A stretch of 6,158 bases of DNA from DATDVD01 sp035290065 (GCA_035290065.1 DATDVD010000148.1:1-6158); one strand, 5' to 3'. Shown: positions 1-6,158, numbered from the stretch's first letter. Translations and numbers: made by a program. The notes: generated by a model not told the origin, from the sequence alone.

Positions 1-1301
1 CAGAAGCGTACTTAAAAGATCGGGATGTCTATGTCTCTCATTTGCGCGTGGGTGCTGATGAACGTTATTTTCTGCCAGTTGAAGTGATCACCGAAACCGC
101 GTGGCACAATTTGTTTGCTAAACACTTATTTATTACGCCGGTGGGCGAATACACTCGGGGAAAAGCGCCGTGGACTATTTTAAGCACGCCGAATCTGCAT
201 ACGGATCCTGCGGTAGATGGAGTGAATAGCGATGGCGTTGTAGCGCTTAATTTTTCCGAGCGAAAAATTCTAATTATAGGGATTTCGTATGCAGGCGAAA
301 TGAAGAAAGCCATGTTCTCAGCGCTGAATTATTTATTACCGGCGGAGGATGTATTGCCGATGCATTGTTCGGCTAATGCGGGGGAAAATGGTGATACGGC
401 GTTATTTTTTGGATTATCCGGCACAGGAAAAACCACCCTTTCTTCCGATCCTAAACGGTATTTAATTGGGGATGATGAACACGGTTGGAGCCGAGACGAA
501 ATTTTTAACTTTGAAGGCGGTTGTTATGCCAAATGCATCGATCTTTCTCCTGAAAAAGAGCCGGTGATTTTTAAAGCGATTCGTTATGGTGCGATCATGG
601 AAAATGTCGTGCTGGAACCTAAAACAAAAAAACCGCTTTTTTCCGATGATTCCTTAACTCAAAATTCACGCGCTGCTTATCCGCGGGAGCATATTGAAAA
701 ACGCGTGATGGAAAATGTAGGGCGCCCTCCTCATTGTGTGATTTTTCTCACCTGTGATTTATATGGCGTCTTACCCCCCGTAGCCTTGCTGACGCGAGAG
801 CAAGCGGCTTATTATTTTTTAAGTGGTTATACCGCTAAGGTGGGAAGTACGGAAATAGGGTCATCCAGTAGTGTAGAACCTGTATTTAGCACGTGTTTTG
901 GCGCGCCTTTCTTTCCCCGACCTGCGAACGTATATGCGAATTTGTTAATGAAACGCATTAATGAAACGGGCGCGAATGTTTATTTAGTCAATACCGGATG
1001 GACGGGCGGGCCTTATGGAGAAGGAGGTTATCGGTTTGATATCCCAGTTACCCGCACGGTGATTGATGCGATTTTAGATGGTTCTATTCAAACCATGCCG
1101 ACGGATCGATTGCCGTATTTTAATATTAAGATTCCGACACAATTGCATGATGTGGATCCGCAATTGTTAGATCCACGTAAAAATTGGAAAGCAGCAGGAA
1201 GTTTTGATGAAAAAGCCAAACAATTAGTGGCTTTATTTACCAAAAATTTTACGCGTTTTAAGGTGGATCAGGCGATTCGAGACGCTGGGCCTTCCGAATG
1301 A
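1..1301 (+). CDS. pckA: ATP-dependent phosphoenolpyruvate carboxykinase, 5' partial
   Basis: Converts oxaloacetate plus ATP to phosphoenolpyruvate, CO2 and ADP in the cytoplasm, the entry step of gluconeogenesis from TCA intermediates. The frame is open to the left edge (first full codon at 3), and the residues before the TTG at 42 continue the family alignment, so that TTG is internal. About 432 residues are visible against roughly 530-540 for the family, so about 100 N-terminal residues lie outside the window. Active-site landmarks, by comparison with E. coli PckA: the GEMKK lysine pair (303-308, E. coli K212/K213), the His codon at 363-365 (H232), the P-loop GLSGTGKTTLS (411-443), LIGDDEHGW with the metal-binding Asp (462-488), and the ATP-contacting Arg in the NSR motif (669-671, R333). 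The C-terminal VNTGWTGG and LDPR motifs are also present. The P-loop type identifies the ATP family rather than the GTP family. The stop overlaps the proC start (ATGA). No disruption is seen. Confidence 0.96.
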   Translation, partial: EAYLKDRDVYVSHLRVGADERYFLPVEVITETAWHNLFAKHLFITPVGEYTRGKAPWTILSTPNLHTDPAVDGVNSDGVVALNFSERKILIIGISYAGEMKKAMFSALNYLLPAEDVLPMHCSANAGENGDTALFFGLSGTGKTTLSSDPKRYLIGDDEHGWSRDEIFNFEGGCYAKCIDLSPEKEPVIFKAIRYGAIMENVVLEPKTKKPLFSDDSLTQNSRAAYPREHIEKRVMENVGRPPHCVIFLTCDLYGVLPPVALLTREQAAYYFLSGYTAKVGSTEIGSSSSVEPVFSTCFGAPFFPRPANVYANLLMKRINETGANVYLVNTGWTGGPYGEGGYRFDIPVTRTVIDAILDGSIQTMPTDRLPYFNIKIPTQLHDVDPQLLDPRKNWKAAGSFDEKAKQLVALFTKNFTRFKVDQAIRDAGPSE

Positions 1302-2137
1302 CGCACCCTACCATTGCTTTTTTAGGAGCTGGTCATCTGGGTAAAAGCATGATGGCAGGACTTTTAGCGAATGGGTATAAACCAGAAAAGTTGTGGGCCA
1401 CCACACACTCGGAAAATTCTCGACAACACGTCACACAAGAGTTTTCGGGTGTTCATGTAACGACCGATAATCATGACGCTGTTTTGCACGCCGATGTCGT
1501 AGTGTTAAGTGTGTTGCCCAAGCAAGTAAAATCCTTACTGGAATCCTTACAAATCCGTTTTCACCAGCAAAAACCGCTGATTATTTCCGTCGCGGCAGGG
1601 GTCACGGTGGAATATATCGAACGCTGGTTAGGGGGACACTTTCCGATTGTGTTGGCTATGCCTAATATGCCTAGCCAATTGCGGGTAGGGGCTACGGGTT
1701 TGTATGCCAATTCGGCGGTGAATGAGGCTCAAAAAAAAATTGCGGCTTCTTTATTTGAGGGATTGGGCTTAGTGGTGTGGGTGACAGTGCCTGAGGGAAT
1801 TAACCAAGTGCTGGCTATTTCCGGTTCTGGCCCCGCTTATTTTTTTCGCTTTATGGAATGCATGCAAAAAACAGCTGAAAAAATGGGATTAAACAGGGAA
1901 ACGGCCCGACAATTAGCGGCTCAAACAGCTTTGGGTGCCGCTAAAATGGTATTAGAAACGAATGAATCACTGGCAGCCTTATGGCACTCCGTTGCAGTTC
2001 CGGGGGGTACCACGGAAGCGGCTTTACAGGTATTTAATCAAGCTAATTTAGAAGACGTGGTTGCGAGAGCGATGGAAGCTGCCTATAATCGCTCAAAAGC
2101 TATTTCTCAATCCTTAGGTGAGCCGACCCATTCATGA
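1298..2137 (+). CDS. proC: Pyrroline-5-carboxylate reductase
   Basis: Catalyses the last step of proline synthesis, reducing 1-pyrroline-5-carboxylate to proline with NAD(P)H in the cytoplasm. At 279 residues it has normal family length. The N-terminal Rossmann fold begins at once with FLGAGHLG (GxGxxG at residues 10-15), which supports the first ATG as start. ISVAAGVT (96-103) follows, and MPNMP (121-125) stands where MPNTP is usual. The C-terminal helical dimerisation domain carries ISGSGPAY (174-181), AAKMVLET (214-221) and PGGTTEAAL (235-243), the substrate-binding signature. Deviations from the common pattern are Met for Thr in MPNTP, Val for Ser before PGGTT, and VLPK where VKPQ is typical. 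These look like family drift, since the core residues remain. The gene is joined to pckA by a 4-base ATGA overlap without a good Shine-Dalgarno, suggesting translational coupling. The next gene, a yggT relative, is a common proC neighbour, but yggS is not beside it here. Confidence 0.94.
   Translation: MTHPTIAFLGAGHLGKSMMAGLLANGYKPEKLWATTHSENSRQHVTQEFSGVHVTTDNHDAVLHADVVVLSVLPKQVKSLLESLQIRFHQQKPLIISVAAGVTVEYIERWLGGHFPIVLAMPNMPSQLRVGATGLYANSAVNEAQKKIAASLFEGLGLVVWVTVPEGINQVLAISGSGPAYFFRFMECMQKTAEKMGLNRETARQLAAQTALGAAKMVLETNESLAALWHSVAVPGGTTEAALQVFNQANLEDVVARAMEAAYNRSKAISQSLGEPTHS
2116..2122 (+). promoter_or_regulatory. Ribosome binding site of the YggT gene
   Basis: AGGTGAG inside the last codons of proC, 11 bases before the ATG at 2134. 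It supports the overlapping ATGA start over any later Met and implies translation coupled to proC. Confidence 0.55.
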
Positions 2138-2709
2138 ATCAAGTATTATCCTCTGTTATTAGTTTTGTATTCGATACCTATATTTTTATGATGGTATTGC
2201 AAATGATATTGGAATCCCAGCGCATGGGGTTTCATCACAATTTAATTTTAGATTCGGTGGGGAAATATACACGTCCGTTGGTAAAACCTTTTTATCGATG
2301 GATAAAACCCCCGGCTAACGGTGGCATTGATTATGCCTTTGTGATTGCCCTGGTATTGCTCGAATGCGTACAATTAATTTTGTTGGCGTGGTTAAAGAAT
2401 GGATCGTTTCCCAATCTTGTAGGCATCGGGGTATGGGCGTTTGGAAACCTTGGCAATAAATTTATTAATCTTTATTTCTTTATCGTGTTAATTGCAGCGG
2501 TTATTGACTGGTTTCCCCCAATAGCAAAACACCCTTTAGCAGGGCTAGTCCAGTCCTTAGCGCGTCCTTTATTAAAGCCTGTAATGGGTTTAATTCCGAA
2601 AATAAATCGGTATGATGTATCGCCATTGGTGATATTAGTCGTGTTAAAATTACTCTCCTTTCTCATTTTTGACACACTGATTGCCAATGGCATGCGTTTA
2701 GCCAGTTAA
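2134..2709 (+). CDS. yggT: YggT-family integral membrane protein
   Basis: A 191-residue hydrophobic protein with two copies of the YGGT unit. Copy one covers about residues 8-85, with ILESQRMG and the polar stretch TRPLVKPFYRWIKP (46-59). Copy two covers about 112-185 and is the better conserved, with IDWFPP (124-129), LARPLLKPVMGLIP (142-155) and YDVSPLV (160-166). Likely membrane segments are about 7-25, 66-87, 109-126 and 163-181, so it should sit in the inner membrane with amphipathic connecting segments. The molecular function is not firmly established. The family is linked to osmotic or ion homeostasis in E. coli and to membrane or division organisation in photosynthetic lineages, so no role can be assigned from sequence alone. 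The start overlaps the proC stop (ATGA), and AGGTGAG lies 11 bases upstream. Co-location with proC is typical for the family and supports the call. Confidence 0.9.
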   Translation: MNQVLSSVISFVFDTYIFMMVLQMILESQRMGFHHNLILDSVGKYTRPLVKPFYRWIKPPANGGIDYAFVIALVLLECVQLILLAWLKNGSFPNLVGIGVWAFGNLGNKFINLYFFIVLIAAVIDWFPPIAKHPLAGLVQSLARPLLKPVMGLIPKINRYDVSPLVILVVLKLLSFLIFDTLIANGMRLAS

Positions 2710-2712
2710 TAA

Positions 2713-2718
2713 AGAGGA
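2713..2718 (+). promoter_or_regulatory. Ribosome binding site of trxA
   Basis: AGAGGA in a purine-rich run, 6 bases before the trxA ATG. It directly follows the tandem TAATAA stop of the YggT gene, so trxA has its own efficient initiation signal within the same apparent operon. Confidence 0.75.
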
Positions 2719-2724
2719 AACATC

Positions 2725-3051
2725 ATGAGCCAATATATCCTTGAAAGCACCGATGAAAATTTTGAAGCCGATGTACTGCAAGCTGAAGAACCTGTGTTAG
2801 TGGATTTTTGGGCACCCTGGTGTGGCCCTTGCAAAGCTATTGCGCCGGTATTGGAAGAAATAGCCCAGGAATATCAGTCTAAATTAAAAGTAGTAAAAAT
2901 GAATGTCGATAAAAACCAGAGCACGCCGGCCAAATACGGTGTACGAGGTATTCCAACCTTGTTAATCATTAAGAATGGTGATGTGGTAGCCACACAAGTG
3001 GGTGCCGTGGGTAAATCCGATTTGAATGCGTTTGTGGAGGAGCATATCTAG
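2725..3051 (+). CDS. trxA: Thioredoxin 1
   Basis: Cytoplasmic dithiol-disulfide oxidoreductase that supplies electrons to ribonucleotide reductase, methionine sulfoxide reductase and other targets, and is itself reduced by thioredoxin reductase. At 108 residues it matches the single-domain family length. The canonical active site WCGPCK spans residues 32-37 (redox cysteines 33 and 36), preceded by VDFWAP with the conserved buried Asp27. The cis-proline loop GIPT (75-78, Pro77) and the NVDKN segment (60-64) are in place. No extra cysteines or signal peptide are seen, consistent with a cytoplasmic reductant rather than a periplasmic DsbA or a TlpA-type protein. It lies 15 bases after the YggT gene and directly upstream of rho, the same trxA-rho order as in E. 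coli, which supports orthology with TrxA. Confidence 0.96.
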   Translation: MSQYILESTDENFEADVLQAEEPVLVDFWAPWCGPCKAIAPVLEEIAQEYQSKLKVVKMNVDKNQSTPAKYGVRGIPTLLIIKNGDVVATQVGAVGKSDLNAFVEEHI

Positions 3052-3188
3052 CTTGCATTTTAGTAGTCCTACCACTACAATGGCACCGATAATTCTTATG
3101 GGTACTCCATAATCATCCCAAGTGATATCCCTACCGACAGAGATTCAACAATTTCGATTTTCATTGCATTTTTTCAAGTGAGGTTTGA
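3052..3188 (+). promoter_or_regulatory. rho leader region, C-rich and G-poor; candidate Rho utilisation site
   Basis: This 137-base gap between trxA and rho holds no convincing gene. On the coding strand, 3068-3150 has 25 C against 11 G by my count, with many pyrimidine-C dinucleotides and little obvious secondary structure. That is the composition Rho prefers for loading, and rho is known to be autoregulated by attenuation in its leader in E. coli. Only a weak 5-bp inverted repeat (GTAGT at 3063-3067, ACTAC at 3074-3078, no U-tract) is seen, so no intrinsic terminator follows trxA. Near-consensus -10 hexamers GATAAT (3088-3093) and CATAAT (3108-3113) lack a matching -35. The rut reading is inference from composition. 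Confidence 0.35.
3176..3183 (+). promoter_or_regulatory. Ribosome binding site of rho
   Basis: AAGTGAGG ending 5 bases before the rho ATG at 3189, following a U-rich stretch. It fixes the start, which also matches the E. coli Rho N-terminus (MNLTEL). Confidence 0.65.
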
Positions 3189-4451
3189 ATGAACTTAACA
3201 GAGCTAAGGCTAAAGTCTCCCCAAGAGGTGGTCGATATTGCGGAGAAAATGGGTATTGAGAATGCGGCGAGAAGTCGCAAGCAAGACATTATTTTCTCCA
3301 TTCTGAAGGAATTGGCTAAGAAAGGGGAAAATATTTTCGGGGATGGGGTGGTTGAAATCCTGCCGGATGGGTTTGGTTTTTTACGGTCAGCGGATGGCTC
3401 GTATTTGGCAGGCCCCGCGGATATTTACGTTTCCCCCAGCCAAATTCGGCGTTTTGGGTTACGAACAGGGGATACGGTCACCGGAAAAATTCGGCCTCCT
3501 AAAGAAGCCTCCGAGCGTTATTTTGCGCTGCTTCAAGTGGACACGCTTAACGATGATAAACCGGAAAATGTTAAGAGCAAAATTCTCTTTGAAAACCTCA
3601 CGCCATTATTTCCGAATGAACGATTGCGGTTAGAAATTGGTAGTGGCAGTACGGAAGATATTACGGCGCGTATTATCGATTTAGTGTCACCGATTGGTAA
3701 AGGGCAACGGGGTTTGATTGTATCGCCCCCTAAAGCCGGTAAAACCATGATGATGCAAAATATCGCGCATTCCATCACGCACAATCATCCAGAATGCGTG
3801 TTAATTGTATTGTTAATTGATGAACGGCCGGAAGAAGTAACCGAAATGGCGCGTTCGGTGAAAGGCGAAGTGGTAGCTTCCACCTTTGACGAGCCGGCTT
3901 CTCGCCACGTGCAAGTAGCAGAAATGGTCGTGGAAAAAGCGAAGCGATTAGTGGAACACAAAAAAGACGTGGTTATTTTATTGGATTCGATTACCCGCTT
4001 AGGCCGTGCGTATAACACGGTAATTCCTGCTTCCGGTAAAGTATTAACGGGGGGTGTGGATGCCAATGCCCTGCACCGTCCTAAACGTTTCTTTGGCGCT
4101 GCGCGTAATGTGGAAGAGGGAGGCAGTTTAACTATTATTGCTACCGCTCTCGTCGACACGGGTTCTAAAATGGATGACGTGATTTACGAAGAATTTAAAA
4201 GCACCGGTAATATGGAAATTCATTTAGATCGTCGGATTGCGGAAAAACGTGTGTTTCCTGCCATTGATATTAATCGCTCCGGTACTCGTCGCGAAGAATT
4301 AATCACGAAGCAAGATGAGCTCCAAAAAATGTGGATTCTTCGAAAAATTCTACATCCGATGGATGAATTAGCGGCGAGCGAATTTTTAATTGACCGATTA
4401 AGATTAACCAAAACCAATAAAGAATTCTTTAGCTCCATGAAAGGAGACTAA
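3189..4451 (+). CDS. rho: Transcription termination factor Rho
   Basis: Hexameric RNA-dependent ATPase and 5'-3' translocase that binds nascent C-rich RNA and releases RNA polymerase. Its 420 residues are collinear with the 419-residue E. coli protein, with one extra residue near 107. Domains: N-terminal helical bundle (1-47), OB-fold primary RNA-binding domain with GFGFLRSADGSYLAGP (61-76) and YVSPSQIRRF (80-89), then the RecA-type ATPase. Visible motifs are the P-loop PPKAGKTM (180-187, K182/K185/T186), catalytic DERPEE (211-216), Walker B LLDSITR (264-270), Q-loop PASGKVLTGGVD (280-291), R-loop around TGSKMD (324-329) and the arginine finger GTR (R367). There is no large insertion of the kind seen in some Actinobacteria and Bacteroidetes. 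One small difference is Gly272 in TRLGRAYN, where E. coli has Ala. It follows trxA, and a glycosidase gene begins 5 bases after its stop. Confidence 0.98.
   Translation: MNLTELRLKSPQEVVDIAEKMGIENAARSRKQDIIFSILKELAKKGENIFGDGVVEILPDGFGFLRSADGSYLAGPADIYVSPSQIRRFGLRTGDTVTGKIRPPKEASERYFALLQVDTLNDDKPENVKSKILFENLTPLFPNERLRLEIGSGSTEDITARIIDLVSPIGKGQRGLIVSPPKAGKTMMMQNIAHSITHNHPECVLIVLLIDERPEEVTEMARSVKGEVVASTFDEPASRHVQVAEMVVEKAKRLVEHKKDVVILLDSITRLGRAYNTVIPASGKVLTGGVDANALHRPKRFFGAARNVEEGGSLTIIATALVDTGSKMDDVIYEEFKSTGNMEIHLDRRIAEKRVFPAIDINRSGTRREELITKQDELQKMWILRKILHPMDELAASEFLIDRLRLTKTNKEFFSSMKGD
4441..4447 (+). promoter_or_regulatory. Ribosome binding site of the GH3 gene, inside rho
   Basis: AAGGAGA within the last codons of rho, with 9 bases between it and the TTG at 4457. 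This strong signal decides in favour of the TTG start, which also yields a complete signal peptide. It implies that translation of the hydrolase is tied to that of rho. Confidence 0.7.
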
Positions 4452-4456
4452 AAAGC

Positions 4457-5767
4457 TTGAAAAAAATAGTTCAAGGAATAGGGCTATGGGTAGGCTGGAG
4501 TCAATTTGCGATTTCAGCTTCTTTAGCGCCCTGTTCGACTCTCCTCGATAAATCCTTATGTGCTGAAATTGGCCAAATGGTAATAGTGGGATTTGGAGGG
4601 TTGAACCAAGATGAAACAGGAAAAATTCTTTGGCAAGATTCTACTAACACACACTTTACCGCGAATTCTATTATTGCCCACCACATTGTCGAGCAACACA
4701 TCGGAGGTGTAATTTTATTTTCCCAATCGTATCGCAATACTAAAACGGGTGAATTTATCCGCGATCGTAATGTGCAAAATCCCGAACAAGTGGCGGAACT
4801 TAATAACGCCTTGCAACAATTCAATACCACCGTGAGACAAGAGCAACATCTTTTGCCCTTGCCTTTATTTATCGGCATTGATCAAGAAGGGGGACATGCG
4901 GACCGATTGCCAGCGACTCAAGGATTCCCCCTGCGAACGCTAATACCGCAGGCGTTTGGTGCGGAAGAAAAAATAGCCGGCGATGAGCCGGCACTCAAAC
5001 AAACAGCACTCAAAAAAACGTATGAATATGCGCACCAATTAGCCCTCGAATTAAAAAACGCTCATTTTAACCTCAATTTTGCTCCGGTTATGGATGTGAA
5101 TGTGAACCCGCTCAATCCTATTATTGGAGGGTTAGGCCGCAGTTTTTCTTCAGATCCGGCTATTGTAGTGGATCAAGCTCAGCAATTTATTCGCGCCTTT
5201 CAGGAAGAAAATATTATTCCCGTATTAAAACATTTTCCAGGCCATGGCAGCTCCCAGGCGGATACTCATCTAAATTTAGTGGATGTGACAAAAACTTACC
5301 AAAAAGACCAAGAACTTTATCCGTATGCCACATTGTTTGCGGCTCATTATTCCGGCATGGTGATGACGACTCACGTGATTAATGGCCAAATTGATCAGCA
5401 TGCGTGTAAAAAAGGGTTGAAAGAAGATCCGGCCACGTGGTGCCCCGGAACATTATCGTATGCAACGCTCACCGAATTATTGCGCCACCAACTGAAATTT
5501 GAGGGCGTTATTGTATCGGATGATATGACGATGGGGGCTATTACGCTGGAATATCCTTTAATTTCAGCGATTGAAAAATCGGTCAATGCGGGTGTTGATT
5601 TATTTATTATGGCAAATAATGATCACGATTATACCGACGACTTTATTGATACCCTGGCTTATTTGGTAAAAGTAGGGAAAATAAAGCCCGAGCGAATTCA
5701 CGAGGCGTATCGACGTATTGTTCAGTTAAAACATCATGCGCTAAACAACGAGTTCACCCGCCGCTGA
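4457..5767 (+). CDS. Exported glycoside hydrolase family 3 protein, probable beta-N-acetylhexosaminidase
   Basis: A 436-residue GH3 TIM-barrel enzyme of the NagZ type, probably removing terminal beta-linked N-acetylhexosamine from peptidoglycan fragments or related glycans. The TTG start gives a signal peptide: KK at 2-3, hydrophobic core about 4-19, possible cleavage after Ala21. The mature protein would therefore be periplasmic, unlike the cytoplasmic NagZ of E. coli (about 340 residues). Motifs: IGGVILFSQ (82-90), IDQEGG (141-146), Arg150 (equivalent to the sugar-binding Arg of NagZ), NFAPVMDVN (207-215), GRSF (227-230), KHFPGHG (258-264), the Asp269-Thr-His271 acid/base dyad typical of NagZ-type GH3, and VSDDMTMGAI (353-362) with probable nucleophile Asp355. 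The dyad favours hexosaminidase over beta-glucosidase. No C-terminal second domain is present. Oddities: His147 where QEGGR is usual, extra loops near 91-107, 168-188 and 311-331, and four cysteines (26, 35, 317, 329). It follows rho by 5 bases and overlaps the converging gene by 27 bases. Confidence 0.88.
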   Translation: MKKIVQGIGLWVGWSQFAISASLAPCSTLLDKSLCAEIGQMVIVGFGGLNQDETGKILWQDSTNTHFTANSIIAHHIVEQHIGGVILFSQSYRNTKTGEFIRDRNVQNPEQVAELNNALQQFNTTVRQEQHLLPLPLFIGIDQEGGHADRLPATQGFPLRTLIPQAFGAEEKIAGDEPALKQTALKKTYEYAHQLALELKNAHFNLNFAPVMDVNVNPLNPIIGGLGRSFSSDPAIVVDQAQQFIRAFQEENIIPVLKHFPGHGSSQADTHLNLVDVTKTYQKDQELYPYATLFAAHYSGMVMTTHVINGQIDQHACKKGLKEDPATWCPGTLSYATLTELLRHQLKFEGVIVSDDMTMGAITLEYPLISAIEKSVNAGVDLFIMANNDHDYTDDFIDTLAYLVKVGKIKPERIHEAYRRIVQLKHHALNNEFTRR

Positions 5768-6158
5768 TTGATTCATGGGCAGCATAATCGTTACGCCTTT
5801 TTCTTGCAGTAATTGGCTTTTATCGGGTTGATGATGGATATTGGCCCATACTTGCTGCATATATTCCCGTTCTTTTAGCCGATTAATGTATCTATCAAGA
5901 TGTGTGCCAGCTAGGCCAAACGTGGCGGAAACTAAATAGCGTTGGGTGTTACACGTAGCTTGTAAAAATGACGGTAGAATTTGAGCCAGTCGTTTTGAAA
6001 TAGTAATGCGGGGGTGTATGCCACGTAAATAGCGCCCCATGCCCGCATGAGCCGTGCGAAGATTCCAAATAAGCATATCGCCCACCTCGTTGCCCATATA
6101 CCGATTACAATGATTTAAATTACCCCAAATTTCTTCTTTAAGAATTTCGAGTTTTAGA
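5741..6158 (-). CDS. C-terminal part of a possible phytanoyl-CoA dioxygenase (PhyH)-like protein, 5' partial
   Basis: Minus-strand frame open to the right edge and ending at TAG (5743-5741); 138 residues are visible. The Met codon at 6097 is probably internal, because the frame continues upstream with protein-like sequence. The segment GDMLIWNLRTAHAG, followed 13 residues after its His by an Arg, resembles the end of a cupin-fold Fe(II)/2-oxoglutarate dioxygenase of the PhyH type: a GD turn (Asp codon 6079-6077), the distal iron-binding His (6049-6047) and the 2-oxoglutarate-binding Arg (6010-6008). The tail with QRYLVSATFGLAGTHLDRYI and LKEREYMQQVW fits the helical C-terminus of that family. 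The proximal HxD motif would lie outside the window. No signal or membrane segment is seen in this part. It converges on the GH3 gene and overlaps its last 27 bases. The coding call is fairly safe; the family call is from motif memory and tentative, and the substrate is unknown. Confidence 0.6.
   Translation of the reverse strand, partial: LKLEILKEEIWGNLNHCNRYMGNEVGDMLIWNLRTAHAGMGRYLRGIHPRITISKRLAQILPSFLQATCNTQRYLVSATFGLAGTHLDRYINRLKEREYMQQVWANIHHQPDKSQLLQEKGVTIMLPMNQSAAGELVV

Noticed and set aside
42..44. TTG as the start of pckA
   Set aside because: The frame is open to the left edge and the upstream residues (EAYLKDRDVYVSH) fit the PEP carboxykinase N-terminal region, so the gene simply runs off the window.
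3063..3078. Inverted repeat after trxA as an intrinsic terminator
   Set aside because: The stem is only 5 bp, is AT-containing, and is not followed by a U-tract.
3080..3112. Ten-codon reading frame (MAPIILMGTP) as a rho leader peptide, by analogy with rhoL
   Set aside because: There is no ribosome binding site before it, it is very short, and it bears no recognisable likeness to a known leader peptide.
3088..3113. GATAAT and CATAAT as -10 elements of a rho promoter
   Set aside because: No -35-like hexamer is found at 16-18 bases upstream and there is no extended -10; such hexamers are expected by chance in AT-rich sequence.
3533..4438. Minus-strand open frames opposite rho
   Set aside because: They lie antisense to a strongly conserved gene, have no protein-like motifs or ribosome binding sites, and are explained as shadows.
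4523..4534. Lipoprotein box (LAPC) in the GH3 signal peptide
   Set aside because: Pro directly before the Cys does not fit the lipobox, where Gly, Ala or Ser is expected; a signal peptidase I site after Ala21 is more likely.
4501..4878. Minus-strand 125-residue frame opposite the GH3 gene
   Set aside because: It is antisense to the conserved N-terminal half of the hydrolase; its cysteine-rich, low-quality translation looks like a shadow.

Overview
The window looks like an ordinary housekeeping stretch of a gammaproteobacterial chromosome. The Rho protein is close to the E. coli protein along its whole length, and trxA lies immediately upstream of rho, an arrangement shared with enterobacteria. 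Base composition is moderately AT-rich by eye. Together with an ATP-type PEP carboxykinase and an exported family 3 glycosidase, this suggests a Legionellales-like (Coxiella/Legionella side) organism, but that placement is inference and no taxonomic marker settles it.

Layout: six genes run on the plus strand. (1) pckA, ATP-dependent PEP carboxykinase, lacks roughly its first 100 residues at the left edge. (2) proC, pyrroline-5-carboxylate reductase, and (3) a YggT-family membrane protein follow, each joined to the gene before it by a 4-base ATGA overlap. (4) trxA, thioredoxin 1, starts 15 bases after the YggT stop with its own strong ribosome binding site. A 137-base gap comes next, C-rich and G-poor on the coding strand, and is a candidate site for Rho acting on its own transcript. 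(5) rho follows, and 5 bases after its stop comes (6) a glycoside hydrolase family 3 protein with a signal peptide and a TTG start, whose Shine-Dalgarno lies in the last codons of rho. A seventh gene enters from the right edge on the minus strand and ends inside the 3' end of the hydrolase gene. Its visible C-terminal 138 residues look like the end of a phytanoyl-CoA dioxygenase (PhyH) type Fe(II)/2-oxoglutarate enzyme.

How they fit together: pckA-proC-yggT-trxA looks like one transcription unit with tight spacing, mixing gluconeogenesis, proline synthesis, a small membrane protein and thiol redox control. rho and the hydrolase form a second closely packed pair. They may be read through from trxA or from a promoter in the 137-base gap, where I see no convincing promoter. 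No RNA genes, CRISPR arrays, insertion sequences, long repeats or strong intrinsic terminators were seen. I found no clearly new biological system. The points most worth a second look are the exported hydrolase with its cysteine-flanked insert, the partial dioxygenase-like gene, and the C-rich rho leader.
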